A stretch of DNA of 64,000 bases from Pseudoxanthomonas sp. JBR18 (GCF_028198165.1 NZ_CP116339.1:1283001-1347000); one strand, 5' to 3'; shown: positions 29,813 through 37,190, numbered from the stretch's first letter. Program-made: numbers and translations. Notes: generated by a model not told the origin, from the letters alone.

Positions 29813-29866
29813 CAGTTCAATCAAGCCGACGCGCCTACGGCACGCGGCTTATTTCCAGCGTTAGCC
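29807..29866 (+). repeat. attC3
   Basis: Left core GCCTAAC, diverged stem (CCGACGCGCCTACGGCACGCGG), right core GTTAGCC. Confidence 0.88.
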
Positions 29867-29870
29867 CGCT

Positions 29871-30206
29871 ATGACAGATCGTCTCGCCCAATTACTCAAG
29901 ATCGCTGACGCGATATCGCGGGGTGAGGTGCCTCCGTACCAGCACAATGAGTGTTTCACGGCTGGAGCCTACGACCAGCTCCTCATCAAGGCGCGTGGCG
30001 CTGAGGCATTCGATCTACTTCAGGCCTTGCGCGATAGGTATGACTCTGTGCGTGCGTCTGGGGGACTCCCCGGCTACTTTTACCTGGCTGCCAAACTGGC
30101 GCAGCAAAGTGACACTACAGAAATGCCACGCGGCCTAGAGGCCATCATGGCTGCACATCCAGATCTCGCTCGTCAGCTTAGTGCCTGGTATCGGCGCGCG
30201 GGCTAA
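29871..30206 (+). CDS. cassette C4: unknown protein
   Basis: 111 aa, soluble, mostly helical, no signal peptide and no recognised motif. A single Cys; polar segments PPYQHNECFTAGAYDQLL and GLPGYFYLAAKLAQQ. The stop is the TAA of the attC4 left core. Confidence 0.6.
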   Translation: MTDRLAQLLKIADAISRGEVPPYQHNECFTAGAYDQLLIKARGAEAFDLLQALRDRYDSVRASGGLPGYFYLAAKLAQQSDTTEMPRGLEAIMAAHPDLARQLSAWYRRAG

Positions 30207-30260
30207 CAATTCATTCAAGCCGAAGCCGCTTCGCGGCTCGGCTTAACTCAGGTGTTAGAG
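30201..30260 (+). repeat. attC4
   Basis: Left core GGCTAAC, stem with CCGAAGCCGCTTCGCGGCTCGG, right core GTTAGAG. The GGCTAAC is complementary to the cassette's own start GTTAGCC. Confidence 0.92.
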
Positions 30261-30264
30261 CCCT

Positions 30265-30573
30265 TTGGAAACTTGGCAGCCCATTACAGTCGTTGAGCTT
30301 GAGGTGCTGGTTGCCGATCAGTTTTCCAACTGCTCGCCTGCTCAACAGATTGTATTTGCCTCGTATCGCGTTCCTTTTTACTTGGTACCTTTTCAGCGTA
30401 GCCGCTTGTTGGAGCATGTTCTTGTCGTTGCGGAGTTGCCATCTGGCCTACTTTACTACGAGGATGTTGAGGGGGGATTTGAGGTTGGAGTGCTAGATGC
30501 CGACGGCATCCTGCAGGACCATGGCTGCAACCAGTTGGAGTTGACTCATGTGCTATCGCGAGCAGGGCTCTAA
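30265..30573 (+). CDS. cassette C5: unknown protein
   Basis: 102 aa from a TTG start at 30265, four bases after the R' core. Alpha/beta composition: WQPITVVELEVLVADQ, FQRSRLLEHVLVVAEL, then YYEDVEGGFEVG. No family recognised. TTG is the only start close to the cassette boundary, so translation may be weak. Stop at the TAA of attC5. Confidence 0.55.
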   Translation: METWQPITVVELEVLVADQFSNCSPAQQIVFASYRVPFYLVPFQRSRLLEHVLVVAELPSGLLYYEDVEGGFEVGVLDADGILQDHGCNQLELTHVLSRAGL

Positions 30574-30627
30574 CAAATCATTCAAGCCGAACCCGCTTCG
30601 CGGGTCGGCTTAATTCTGGTGTTAGAG
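30568..30627 (+). repeat. attC5
   Basis: Left core CTCTAAC, stem with CCGAACCCGCTTCGCGGGTCGG, right core GTTAGAG. A paired base change (ACCC/GGGT) preserves the hairpin. Confidence 0.92.
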
Positions 30628-30631
30628 CGCA

Positions 30632-30952
30632 ATGGCAACCAACAAGGTAATCGTGCAGTTCAGAGCGGACACGCCTGGCAACCTAGACCACCTCTACCAA
30701 GTAGAGGAAACGTTGTTTCAGGCGTTCTCACAAAGCAATGATGGCGTCGTGGATGGCCACGATATTGGGCAGGGCAAGTTCAACATCTTCATCAACGTCC
30801 GCAGCTCTTGGTCTCCAGTCCTTGAGCGCGTGCACGCGTTCCTGAAGTTGCGAGGCGTGCTCGAAGAAGCATTTGTGGTCAAGTTTCACGGCAAGAGCGA
30901 GCGCTATCAGGTTGTTCATCCGTCGAGCCACTCCGGCGGGTTTGCGCTCTAA
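30632..30952 (+). CDS. cassette C6: unknown alpha/beta protein
   Basis: 106 aa. The strand-helix-strand pattern (NKVIVQFRA, LDHLYQVEETLFQAF, KFNIFINV, VLERVHAFLKL, AFVVKFHG) suggests a small ferredoxin-like fold. No catalytic motif or family recognised. Stop at the TAA of attC6. Confidence 0.6.
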   Translation: MATNKVIVQFRADTPGNLDHLYQVEETLFQAFSQSNDGVVDGHDIGQGKFNIFINVRSSWSPVLERVHAFLKLRGVLEEAFVVKFHGKSERYQVVHPSSHSGGFAL

Positions 30953-31004
30953 CCAGTCGTCCAAGCGGACGCCGTACCGGCGCCGCTTAACTCCCGCGTT
31001 AGAA
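30947..31004 (+). repeat. attC6
   Basis: Second structural class: left core CTCTAAC, stem CAAGCGGACGCCGTACCGGCGCCGCTTAA, right core GTTAGAA. Slightly shorter (58 bp) than most. Confidence 0.85.
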
Positions 31005-31007
31005 CTC

Positions 31008-31313
31008 ATGGCCAGCATCGGAATAATCGTTCGCACCACTCAAGAGCTTGCAGAACTGTCGCACGATTGGGTGCCGCAGCCGCTCGGCTCAAGAGCCGAC
31101 GTCCTCGCGGCAATCCAGCGCTGCATTCCTGAGCACGACAATTCTTTGTCTCTCGCCCTCAAGGTGGAGGAGCCCGACGAGAATGAGGACCCAAGAGCAA
31201 TTTCCGTATCAGGGGTTTGGGGGCCGCGCGAGTCCGCTGTGCTTCGGGAGCTATGCAGCGCACTCGATGCTCGCTTTTACGACGCCGAAGCGGCGGAGTT
31301 CATCGAGCTATGA
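31008..31313 (+). CDS. cassette C7: unknown protein
   Basis: 101 aa from ATG at 31008, four bases after the core. Acidic, soluble; IGIIVRTTQELAEL, a central LALKVEEPDE strand and VWGPRESAVLRELCSALDARFYD. No family recognised. Confidence 0.6.
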   Translation: MASIGIIVRTTQELAELSHDWVPQPLGSRADVLAAIQRCIPEHDNSLSLALKVEEPDENEDPRAISVSGVWGPRESAVLRELCSALDARFYDAEAAEFIEL

Positions 31314-31314
31314 G

Positions 31315-31371
31315 TTCTAACAATTCGTTCGAGGCGGACGGCTCCGCCGCCACTCAACTCAAGCATTAGGC
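31315..31371 (+). repeat. attC7, variant core
   Basis: Second structural class (GAGGCGGACGGCTCCGCCGCC stem), 57 bp. The right core reads ATTAGGC: the G at the crossover position is replaced by A. Left core TTCTAAC. Confidence 0.82.
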
Positions 31372-31600
31372 GTGTGGCTTCTTCCTTGGCATGGCGCTCC
31401 CGCTTGCACCAGTCATCGGGCCGCCTGACACTTGGCAGGTCACCTCAACGGATGGTCAACGTGGCAAGCCCTGCATCGGACGCAGTACAAGACAATCGGC
31501 ATGTCGGCTTGCAAGATCAGCCGGCCACCTGCGTTGGGCCATCCTGGCCTAACAAGTCAATCAAGCCGAAGCCGCTCCGCGGCTCGGCTTATTTCCAGCG
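31366..31600 (+). repeat. cassette C8: 235-bp family, copy 2
   Basis: 235 bp, the same length as C1 and C19 with scattered substitutions and no indels. A 76-codon frame is open here too (from about 31374), but no coding signature is evident. The central block CAACGTGGCAAGCCCTGCAT is unchanged in all three copies. Confidence 0.7.
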
Positions 31601-31606
31601 TTAGAC
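31547..31606 (+). repeat. attC8
   Basis: Left core GCCTAAC, stem identical to attC1 including TTATTTCCAGC, right core GTTAGAC. Confidence 0.9.
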
Positions 31607-31609
31607 ATC

Positions 31610-31894
31610 ATGGAATACATCGACGTCATGTGGCACCACGAGGGGAGTCAAGACCCTATTCGTCTCGTCTCCGAGTTGGATGCGCAACGCTATGAAGTAC
31701 GCAAGCTTGAGTTTTTCCGTAGTGGTGCGGTCGGCTTCGCGCGCCCCGGTCGGCACTCCGAAGGTACCGAGCTTGGTGAGTTGCCAGTTCCGCCCTTGGC
31801 AGAGATCAAAGCATCATCTGAGTTCACCGGCACTCTCATCGCCGGCACAGCATTCGAGCAACTGTGGCACGAGCATGTATCGCGGCGTGTCTAA
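31610..31894 (+). CDS. cassette C9: DUF6881 domain protein
   Basis: 94 aa filling the cassette. YIDVMWHHEG, LVSELDAQRYEVRKLEFFRSG, the GTELGELPVPPL turn and a C-terminal FEQLWHEH fit the small DUF6881 family, frequent in soil-bacterial genomes and without known function. Stop at the TAA of attC9. Confidence 0.65.
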   Translation: MEYIDVMWHHEGSQDPIRLVSELDAQRYEVRKLEFFRSGAVGFARPGRHSEGTELGELPVPPLAEIKASSEFTGTLIAGTAFEQLWHEHVSRRV

Positions 31895-31945
31895 CTACTC
31901 GTTCAAGGCGGACGGCTTCGCCGCCGCTTAACTCCAGCGTTAGGC
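31889..31945 (+). repeat. attC9
   Basis: Second structural class: left core GTCTAAC, stem CAAGGCGGACGGCTTCGCCG, right core GTTAGGC; 57 bp. Confidence 0.88.
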
Positions 31946-32254
31946 ATGCAGGAGCGTCTTCTGTACGTTGTTAGATATGAGGTTCAGCCTTTACCGGGCA
32001 CAGACAACTTCACCCACAGCTCGGGTGCCTTCGTCAACGTCTGGACTGAGGCAAAATCGGAACAGCAGGCTCTTGCAGTCGCGGCTCAGGAAGTACAAGA
32101 CGCTGGGTGGCGCATCGAATCCCTAGAGGCAGTTCACCCGACTATCCGGGAGGATTACGCAGACGACGACTCTGGATTGGAGTACTTTGAGCAAGCCTTG
32201 ATAGACGGCATTGTCCTAGTGTTTCACACTTGGCAAGAGGGCATTCAGCATTAA
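31946..32254 (+). CDS. cassette C10: unknown protein
   Basis: 102 aa, with its ATG directly abutting the GTTAGGC core, so there is almost no leader belonging to the cassette. RLLYVVRYEV, AFVNVWTEA and ALAVAAQEVQDAGWRIESLE suggest a small alpha/beta fold. Acidic second half. No family recognised. Confidence 0.6.
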   Translation: MQERLLYVVRYEVQPLPGTDNFTHSSGAFVNVWTEAKSEQQALAVAAQEVQDAGWRIESLEAVHPTIREDYADDDSGLEYFEQALIDGIVLVFHTWQEGIQH

Positions 32255-32264
32255 TTAGCTGCAT

Positions 32265-32324
32265 GCCTAACAATTCATTCAAGCCGATGCCGCTTCGCGG
32301 CGCGGCTTAATTCAGGTGTTAGGC
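32265..32324 (+). repeat. attC10
   Basis: Left core GCCTAAC, stem CCGATGCCGCTTCGCGGCGCGG, right core GTTAGGC. Confidence 0.92.
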
Positions 32325-32340
32325 CTGCTTTGACAGACCC

Positions 32341-32847
32341 ATGACGATCTCACAGACTTGCTCCAGCTGCGGGCAGATCCATGCTCTCGACGACATGGAG
32401 CTGACCTTTGCTCGTCCGGAACCCATCGACCAAATACCAGAAGCTGAGCGAGCCGGTCGGGTCAAACAAAACAAGGATTTGGCGTCCATTGGAGATGACA
32501 GATTCTTTGTCAGAGCGGTTCTTCCCTTACCGGTTCAAGACCGCAACGTCACGTACAGCCTTGGCGTATGGGCGGAGGTCACAGAGGAGGCGTTCTTTCG
32601 TATCTTGGATCTGTGGGACGATCCTCAGCAGGACAAAGAGCCCGCATTCCCTGCGACCTTACAGAACCGGTTGCCTCACCTGCCAGAGACCTGCGATTTG
32701 CCGGTGACGCTGCATTTGACTGGTCCTAAAACACGGCCACGACTTGTCGTGCCGCCGTCAGGCCACCCGCTGCATAAGCAGCAATGGCAAGGTGTGACAG
32801 CGCACGTCGCAAACCAGTACACGCTAGGCTATGGCGCGCAGGTCTAA
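32341..32847 (+). CDS. cassette C11: DUF2199 protein
   Basis: 168 aa. N-terminal zinc-like CSSCGQIH, then LTFARPEP, a DRFFVRAVLPLPV segment and YSLGVWAEVTEEAFFRILDLWDD are the DUF2199 pattern. Function unknown. A second, frameshifted member is cassette C27. Stop at the TAA of attC11. The ATG lies 22 bases after the core, a longer leader than most. Confidence 0.75.
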   Translation: MTISQTCSSCGQIHALDDMELTFARPEPIDQIPEAERAGRVKQNKDLASIGDDRFFVRAVLPLPVQDRNVTYSLGVWAEVTEEAFFRILDLWDDPQQDKEPAFPATLQNRLPHLPETCDLPVTLHLTGPKTRPRLVVPPSGHPLHKQQWQGVTAHVANQYTLGYGAQV

Positions 32848-32901
32848 CAAACCCTTCAAGCCGACGCCGCTTCGCGGCGCGGCTTAAGTCAGGCGTTAGG
32901 G
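32842..32901 (+). repeat. attC11
   Basis: Left core GTCTAAC, stem CCGACGCCGCTTCGCGGCGCGG, right core GTTAGGG. The left core differs by one base from the complement of its cassette start. Confidence 0.9.
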
Positions 32902-32906
32902 CGCAC

Positions 32907-33164
32907 ATGGCAAGATCATCGCAACCGCTCAAGTTCTGGAAGATCGCGCTTGCCCAGCTAGTTTTCGCAGTTACTTGCTCGGCAACTTGGTTCTACTTCA
33001 GGACGGCGGCATTTCTTGCTGGCCCACCCAGTGGCGATCTTTACGCTAACAACTGGGGATTCCAATTTGTTGTATTTGCAATCGTCTGGCTTCCAGCTAC
33101 GCTCTTGTTCGTGGGTATCGCTTTGGCAATTCAGCGTGCTTGGCTTTTTCGCAATCGCGGCTAA
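32907..33164 (+). CDS. cassette C12: two-helix membrane protein
   Basis: 85 aa with two predicted membrane helices (IALAQLVFAVTCSATWFYF and FQFVVFAIVWLPATLLFVGI). The ATG is five bases after AGGG of the core GTTAGGG, which can serve as a Shine-Dalgarno. No family recognised. Confidence 0.65.
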   Translation: MARSSQPLKFWKIALAQLVFAVTCSATWFYFRTAAFLAGPPSGDLYANNWGFQFVVFAIVWLPATLLFVGIALAIQRAWLFRNRG

Positions 33165-33182
33165 AAAGTGGGCGGCAGTTCG

Positions 33183-33242
33183 CCCTAACAATTCATTCAA
33201 GCCGACGCCGCTTCGCGGCGCGGCTTAATTCAGGCGTTAGGC
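33183..33242 (+). repeat. attC12
   Basis: Left core CCCTAAC (complement of the cassette start GTTAGGG), stem CCGACGCCGCTTCGCGGCGCGG, right core GTTAGGC. Confidence 0.92.
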
Positions 33243-33248
33243 GCACTC

Positions 33249-33695
33249 GTGAACATTCTGGTCAGACGTAGAAAAATTACTGCCCCTCCCGGTTACGCGG
33301 AGCGAGAGTGTTTCCTCGTCTCCTACGAGCTGCCTTTCTGCAAATCCTGCTTTGTGCTCTGCCACGAGCCCAGTGATCCAGAGCATCCCAGCATTGATCC
33401 ATCGGTTATGAGCTTCTTTATGGCCGAGGCGCATGAACTATCCGTTCGCGTCACTGGCAACGCTCACTCATTCGTTATAATTCACAGCGGCGGTTTCGTT
33501 CGCAAACGTCATAACCTGCACATGCACGTGTTTGTGATCCGCCGTCGTTGGCAAAAGGCCTGGCTGTACACGCTTCTTGCAACAATCCACACTACATCGG
33601 CAATTCCGCGCGCAGTTCTCAGGCTTCTCGGTCGTGCGCCTAACAATTCATTCAAGCCGAAGCCGCTTCGCGGCTCGGCTTATTTCCAGCGTTAG
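33249..33695 (+). CDS. cassette C13: HIT-like protein (tentative)
   Basis: 148 aa from GTG at 33249. ECFLVSYELPFCKSCFVLCHEP, EAHELSVRV and HNLHMHVFV give a weak resemblance to HIT-type histidine motifs, not enough to name a function. The frame runs through the whole attC and stops at the TAG of its right core (tail SFKPKPLRGSAYFQR). The real C-terminus therefore depends on the cassette's attC. Confidence 0.5.
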   Translation: MNILVRRRKITAPPGYAERECFLVSYELPFCKSCFVLCHEPSDPEHPSIDPSVMSFFMAEAHELSVRVTGNAHSFVIIHSGGFVRKRHNLHMHVFVIRRRWQKAWLYTLLATIHTTSAIPRAVLRLLGRAPNNSFKPKPLRGSAYFQR

Positions 33696-33697
33696 GC
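33638..33697 (+). repeat. attC13
   Basis: Left core GCCTAAC, stem CCGAAGCCGCTTCGCGGCTCGG, TTATTTCCAGC ending as in the 235-bp family, right core GTTAGGC. Confidence 0.92.
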
Positions 33698-33704
33698 GGC
33701 TCTG

Positions 33705-34094
33705 ATGTTTGACTTTGTCCTTTCCACAGCGCCGACGGCACTCGTTGTTTACTGGCCCATTAGCGTTGCAATCATTGTCGTAGCTGTTGCGGTAGCCCAT
33801 CGCGCTCGCCATCCTGCTCAGCCCTTCGTCATCTGGGGCGTTATAGGTGCATCCTGCGTAGGCACACTTATTGTTGCCCTCTCGCAACCTGGGGCGCTTC
33901 TCGTCCGCGACGCTCTTGCAGCACTTGCCTTCGCGTTCCTCGCGCCTGGAGCATCTGCAGTCCTTGGCATGTCACTTAGCTCATTTTCCGCGCCCGTCAA
34001 ATTTTTCGGCGCAATGGTGGCAGGCTTGCTTCTGGTATGTGTCAGTCCGCTATTCTTATTGCTTGTCCATTGCACAAGCGGCGACTGCCTTTAG
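33705..34094 (+). CDS. cassette C14: membrane protein
   Basis: 129 aa with about four hydrophobic helices (APTALVVYWPISVAIIVVAV, PFVIWGVIGASCVGTLIVAL, ALAALAFAFLAPGASAVLGM and FFGAMVAGLLLVCVSPLFLL). No family recognised. Starts eight bases after the core. Confidence 0.65.
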   Translation: MFDFVLSTAPTALVVYWPISVAIIVVAVAVAHRARHPAQPFVIWGVIGASCVGTLIVALSQPGALLVRDALAALAFAFLAPGASAVLGMSLSSFSAPVKFFGAMVAGLLLVCVSPLFLLLVHCTSGDCL

Positions 34095-34104
34095 TGGGGC
34101 CGCC

Positions 34105-34164
34105 GCCTAACAATTCATTCAAGCCGAAGCCGCTTCGCGGCTCGGCTTAACTCAGGTGTTAGGC
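34105..34164 (+). repeat. attC14
   Basis: Left core GCCTAAC, stem CCGAAGCCGCTTCGCGGCTCGG, right core GTTAGGC. Confidence 0.92.
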
Positions 34165-34183
34165 ATCACATAAGGAGTACCCA

Positions 34184-34537
34184 GTGACTGAAAATAAACC
34201 TTGGCTAAGCACGCTTGCCTTTGTCGGATTTCAAATAAATTCCGCCGTTGAGGAAGGTCATGGGGACGCTCTTTTGTTCACTGATGTCTATCAAGGATTA
34301 GAAAGGGGTACGCTGCTCGAAGACATAAATAACAAGCTACCTGGGGTCTGCGACTTCAGTCTGTATCCTACTGGCAGCGAACAGTCAGTTGCTCTCCATG
34401 AAGCGCTCAAACTAGTAGCCGGCTGGCTGCGGGGGCGAGAGCGCAGGAAAGTGGGCATAGAGAGGTCGGGGCTTCACCTGCTACTAGCCTATATTCTTGA
34501 GGCTATGCAGCAACAGTATTGGGTAAAGCCAAGGTGA
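34184..34537 (+). CDS. cassette C15: unknown protein with its own RBS
   Basis: 117 aa from GTG at 34184, preceded by AAGGAG, one of the few cassette genes with a clear Shine-Dalgarno of its own. Soluble; LSTLAFVGFQINSAVEEGHGD, a helix LHEALKLVAGWLRGRERRKVG and LLLAYILEAMQQ. No family recognised. Confidence 0.6.
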   Translation: MTENKPWLSTLAFVGFQINSAVEEGHGDALLFTDVYQGLERGTLLEDINNKLPGVCDFSLYPTGSEQSVALHEALKLVAGWLRGRERRKVGIERSGLHLLLAYILEAMQQQYWVKPR

Positions 34538-34538
34538 T

Positions 34539-34598
34539 GCCTAACAATTCATTCAAGCCGAACTGGCTTCGCCAGTCGGCTTAATTCAGGCGTTAGCT
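34539..34598 (+). repeat. attC15
   Basis: Left core GCCTAAC, stem CCGAACTGGCTTCGCCAGTCGG with compensating changes in both arms, right core GTTAGCT. Confidence 0.92.
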
Positions 34599-34601
34599 GC
34601 C

Positions 34602-35096
34602 ATGGGAACAGTCCGTCACAAGCTGATGCACCGAGAAAGCGAGATACGTCTCGCCTCAGCACAATTGCTTCATACAACCTCGGATGGCTCTGACTCTGCC
34701 TATCTTCTAAAGTTGCTCGCCTTTGAACTGCTACTCAAGCTCGTGATGGAGAGGGTCACTCAATCCACCGCCCCAAACCATCACCACTACAACACAATCT
34801 TCAGCAACCTCCCGCAAGACACCCAATCCGAAATACTGAGACTCGCCGGAGAGCGCATCGGTCCGTCCGCTCTTGCTAATGACCATTTGCGGGTGCTCAA
34901 GGATCTGAGTAGCAATTTTGTGCAGCTACGCTATCCCTACGAGAAATACAGCAGCATGAGCGAGTCGCAGTATGCCGCGGCGGGAGACAATTGGATTGCC
35001 AACGGCGCTCGCACCTCAGATGCGGATTATCGCTACCATCCGGAGGAGTTGCTGGGTCTCACGTTCGCCCTTCAACAGCTCGCCAATGGCAGCTAA
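34602..35096 (+). CDS. cassette C16: HEPN-like protein
   Basis: 164 aa, all helical. YLLKLLAFELLLKLVMERV followed by HHHYNTIFSNLPQDTQSEIL and the late FVQLRYPYEKY resembles HEPN-type proteins, but the RX4-6H RNase motif is not obvious. HEPN proteins are common as toxins or nucleic-acid sensors. Stop at the TAA of attC16. Domain call is by pattern only. Confidence 0.5.
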   Translation: MGTVRHKLMHRESEIRLASAQLLHTTSDGSDSAYLLKLLAFELLLKLVMERVTQSTAPNHHHYNTIFSNLPQDTQSEILRLAGERIGPSALANDHLRVLKDLSSNFVQLRYPYEKYSSMSESQYAAAGDNWIANGARTSDADYRYHPEELLGLTFALQQLANGS

Positions 35097-35150
35097 CAAT
35101 TCATTCAAGCCGAAGCCGCTTCGCGGCTCGGCTTGACCCAGGCGCTAGGG
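35091..35150 (+). repeat. attC16, variant core
   Basis: Left core AGCTAAC, normal stem, but the right core reads GCTAGGG (T to C at the second base) and the arm ends GGCTTGACCC instead of GGCTTAATTC. Confidence 0.82.
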
Positions 35151-35153
35151 CTC

Positions 35154-35549
35154 ATGTCAGAAACTTCCACCATTAGAGTTACTGCAGATCGAGATAGCGT
35201 CAGCGCCGGCGACGACCTGTCCTCACACGGGGCAGAATTCTTGGTGGCAGAGTCTTGTAGTGTCTTCGAACTGCTGAGTGCCGCCTGGCGCGCATGCCCT
35301 TTGGCAGGCATTTCCGGAGGCCACGCGACTTGGCTAATTGACGTTGCCGGCTCAGACGACTGCATTGGTGTAATGGCCCAGCAGTGGCCTCAGCCCAAGC
35401 TCATAATCTCTCCTGAGACAAATACAGCTCAGCTCTTAAGCGGCCGAGTTCCTTCTTTGTACTTTCGCTATTGGTGTCAGGTCAATCCGGACTCTGTGGT
35501 CGGCGCCCTCAAGTCCAAGGAGCCGCTGCCGGGTCGTTTTGCGCGATGA
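35154..35549 (+). CDS. cassette C17: unknown protein
   Basis: 131 aa from ATG at 35154 (the frame opens at 35133 inside the attC). IRVTADRDSVSAGDD, VFELLSAAWRACPLAGISGGHATW and VMAQQWPQPKLI look like a conserved small soluble family, but I cannot name it. Confidence 0.6.
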   Translation: MSETSTIRVTADRDSVSAGDDLSSHGAEFLVAESCSVFELLSAAWRACPLAGISGGHATWLIDVAGSDDCIGVMAQQWPQPKLIISPETNTAQLLSGRVPSLYFRYWCQVNPDSVVGALKSKEPLPGRFAR

Positions 35550-35550
35550 G

Positions 35551-35610
35551 CCCTAACAATTCATTCAAGCCGAACCCGCTTCGCGGGGCGGCTTAATTCA
35601 GGCGTTAGGC
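35551..35610 (+). repeat. attC17
   Basis: Left core CCCTAAC, stem CCGAACCCGCTTCGCGGGGCGG, right core GTTAGGC. Confidence 0.92.
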
Positions 35611-35619
35611 AGCAGATCA

Positions 35620-35913
35620 ATGCACTCGAAGACCGAGCAAGAGCGTCGCAAACCCATAGTCCGCGAGATCGCCGAGCGACAGCGCGCCGAAACTATCGCT
35701 TCAATGCCGACCTCGCAGGATCAGCTTTCCCAGTTGTTCGACTATCTAGACAGCGCCCTGGCGGTTGCCTGCGATCACTCGCTCAAGCTCACGCGCCAAT
35801 TTCTTCAGACATACGGTTTACCCGAGGCTACGGTCATTCCCTGGCTCGGCGAGCACGGTGGCTACTGTGACTGTGAGGTTCTTGCCAATGTAGAGCAGGG
35901 GTGGCAGCGGTGA
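35620..35913 (+). CDS. cassette C18: DUF2695 protein
   Basis: 97 aa. QLFDYLDSALAVACDHSLKLTRQFL followed by VIPWLGEHGGYCDCEVLANVEQ is the DUF2695 signature (conserved Cys/His and GGYCDCEVL). Function unknown. Starts nine bases after the core; stops before the attC. Confidence 0.75.
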   Translation: MHSKTEQERRKPIVREIAERQRAETIASMPTSQDQLSQLFDYLDSALAVACDHSLKLTRQFLQTYGLPEATVIPWLGEHGGYCDCEVLANVEQGWQR

Positions 35914-35923
35914 GTCAGCTGCT

Positions 35924-35983
35924 GCCTAACAATTCATTCAAGCCGACGCCGCTTCGCGGCGCGGCTTAATTCCAGCGTTAGGC
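35924..35983 (+). repeat. attC18
   Basis: Left core GCCTAAC, stem CCGACGCCGCTTCGCGGCGCGG, right core GTTAGGC. Confidence 0.92.
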
Positions 35984-36212
35984 GTGTGGTGTCTTCTTTG
36001 GCTTGGCGCCCTCGCTTGCACCAGCCATCGCGCCGGCTGACACTTGGCGGGTCACCTCATCGGACGGCCAACGTGGCAAGCCCTGCATCGGACGCAGCAC
36101 CAGACAATCAGCCTGTTGGCTCTCACGCCAAGCCGGCCACCTGTGTTGGGCTGTCCTGGCCTAACAAGTCAATCAAGCCGAAGCCGCTTCGCGGCTCGTC
36201 TTATTTCCAGTG
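35978..36212 (+). repeat. cassette C19: 235-bp family, copy 3
   Basis: 235 bp, same family as C1 and C8. Like C1 it stands directly upstream of the membrane-protein cassette. The 76-codon frame is open (from about 35986) but is not convincingly coding. Confidence 0.7.
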
Positions 36213-36218
36213 TTAGAG
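36159..36218 (+). repeat. attC19
   Basis: Left core GCCTAAC, stem CCGAAGCCGCTTCGCGGCTCG followed by TCTT (one change from attC1), right core GTTAGAG. Confidence 0.9.
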
Positions 36219-36221
36219 TTG

Positions 36222-36665
36222 ATGAGAACGTTTGTAGCAGTTGTAACGGCCATTCTGGCAGCAGCACTTGCGCCAGCCCTGGCTTTTGTTTCTGCTGCGA
36301 TGGCTTTGAACGGAAAAGGACTAGGCAGCAGCGAAGACATCATTTCTTTCCTGGCCCTAGTCGGATTCTGCATGCTTTTCGCCATTGCTCATGCAGTTAT
36401 TCTTGGTTTGCCGGTGTCACTCTGGCTGCTACGTACTAACAAATTCGTGCTTCGCTCAATGCTTTTGGCGGGATCCCTCATCGGATCCGTGCCCATTGCA
36501 TTGTTAGCTAATAGCCTATTGAGATCCGACTGGATTGACTATCTTCAGCTTGTTTTCAATGCCGGCGCCCTCGGCATAATCGGCAGCACGGCCTTCTATT
36601 TCACCTTTCAGGGCATCAACTCTAACAATTCATTCAAGCCGAAACCGCTTCGCGGTTCGGCTTAA
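36222..36665 (+). CDS. cassette C20: integral membrane protein, copy 2
   Basis: 147 aa, with no difference seen from the C2 protein, including the attC-encoded tail; the nucleotide sequence of the whole 461-bp cassette also appears unchanged. Four predicted membrane helices, family unknown. A second copy some 7 kb away with no divergence implies recent duplication. Confidence 0.7.
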   Translation: MRTFVAVVTAILAAALAPALAFVSAAMALNGKGLGSSEDIISFLALVGFCMLFAIAHAVILGLPVSLWLLRTNKFVLRSMLLAGSLIGSVPIALLANSLLRSDWIDYLQLVFNAGALGIIGSTAFYFTFQGINSNNSFKPKPLRGSA

Positions 36666-36679
36666 TTCAGGCGTTAGGC
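36620..36679 (+). repeat. attC20
   Basis: Same sequence as attC2: left core CTCTAAC, AAACCGCTTCGCGGTT stem, right core GTTAGGC. Confidence 0.92.
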
Positions 36680-36686
36680 GGCACGG

Positions 36687-37190
36687 ATGGTTCCGGGCAA
36701 TTCAAATCACAAGACGCGCTTCGGAAAGTGGCAGCAGCTCGCGCCTGCACAAACTCGCTTTCTGTCCTCAATCGTGGAGACCCGTTTGGTTCCATTGCTT
36801 GAAATGGAGGGCTTTCTTTGGATTGATCACACGCTCCGTCAACCTGATTGGCCTGTTTCGGGCCGTGAGATCGAGTTGGAGCGCTGGTCCAACTCCTTAG
36901 TCGAGTCCGTCTCGTTCAACTTTGACAAGTACGGAGCACCTCGGCTTCAGATTCACTTCTCCCGGCGCATGGCAGAGCCGCCACATGACTTTGTATGGTC
37001 AAGCAATCTTGTGGCTAGGCGATCCCAGTACTATCACTTCTGGGGCAAGCCCTGGTGGGTTCCCATTTCGCTATGGTCGCAGCAATCCTCATTGCGCACC
37101 CTCGATAGAATTGAGCAATGTTTCCCCCAAGCGTTCGAGTTCCTTGCCACTGGTACGCGTGGCAACAACATCAGCCGGGCGGTTACGTGA
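36687..37190 (+). CDS. cassette C21: unknown protein
   Basis: 167 aa, soluble and aromatic-rich. RFLSSIVETRLVPLLEMEGFLWIDH, LERWSNSLVESVSFNFDKYGAPRLQIHFSRR and YYHFWGKPWWVPISLW. The helix-then-strands layout recalls DUF4304-type proteins, but the match is too weak to name. Confidence 0.6.
   Translation: MVPGNSNHKTRFGKWQQLAPAQTRFLSSIVETRLVPLLEMEGFLWIDHTLRQPDWPVSGREIELERWSNSLVESVSFNFDKYGAPRLQIHFSRRMAEPPHDFVWSSNLVARRSQYYHFWGKPWWVPISLWSQQSSLRTLDRIEQCFPQAFEFLATGTRGNNISRAVT

Noticed and set aside
33249..33695. Calling cassette C13 a HIT hydrolase
   Set aside because: Only a partial His pattern (HNLHMHVFV); spacing does not match the HIT triad well, so it is left tentative.
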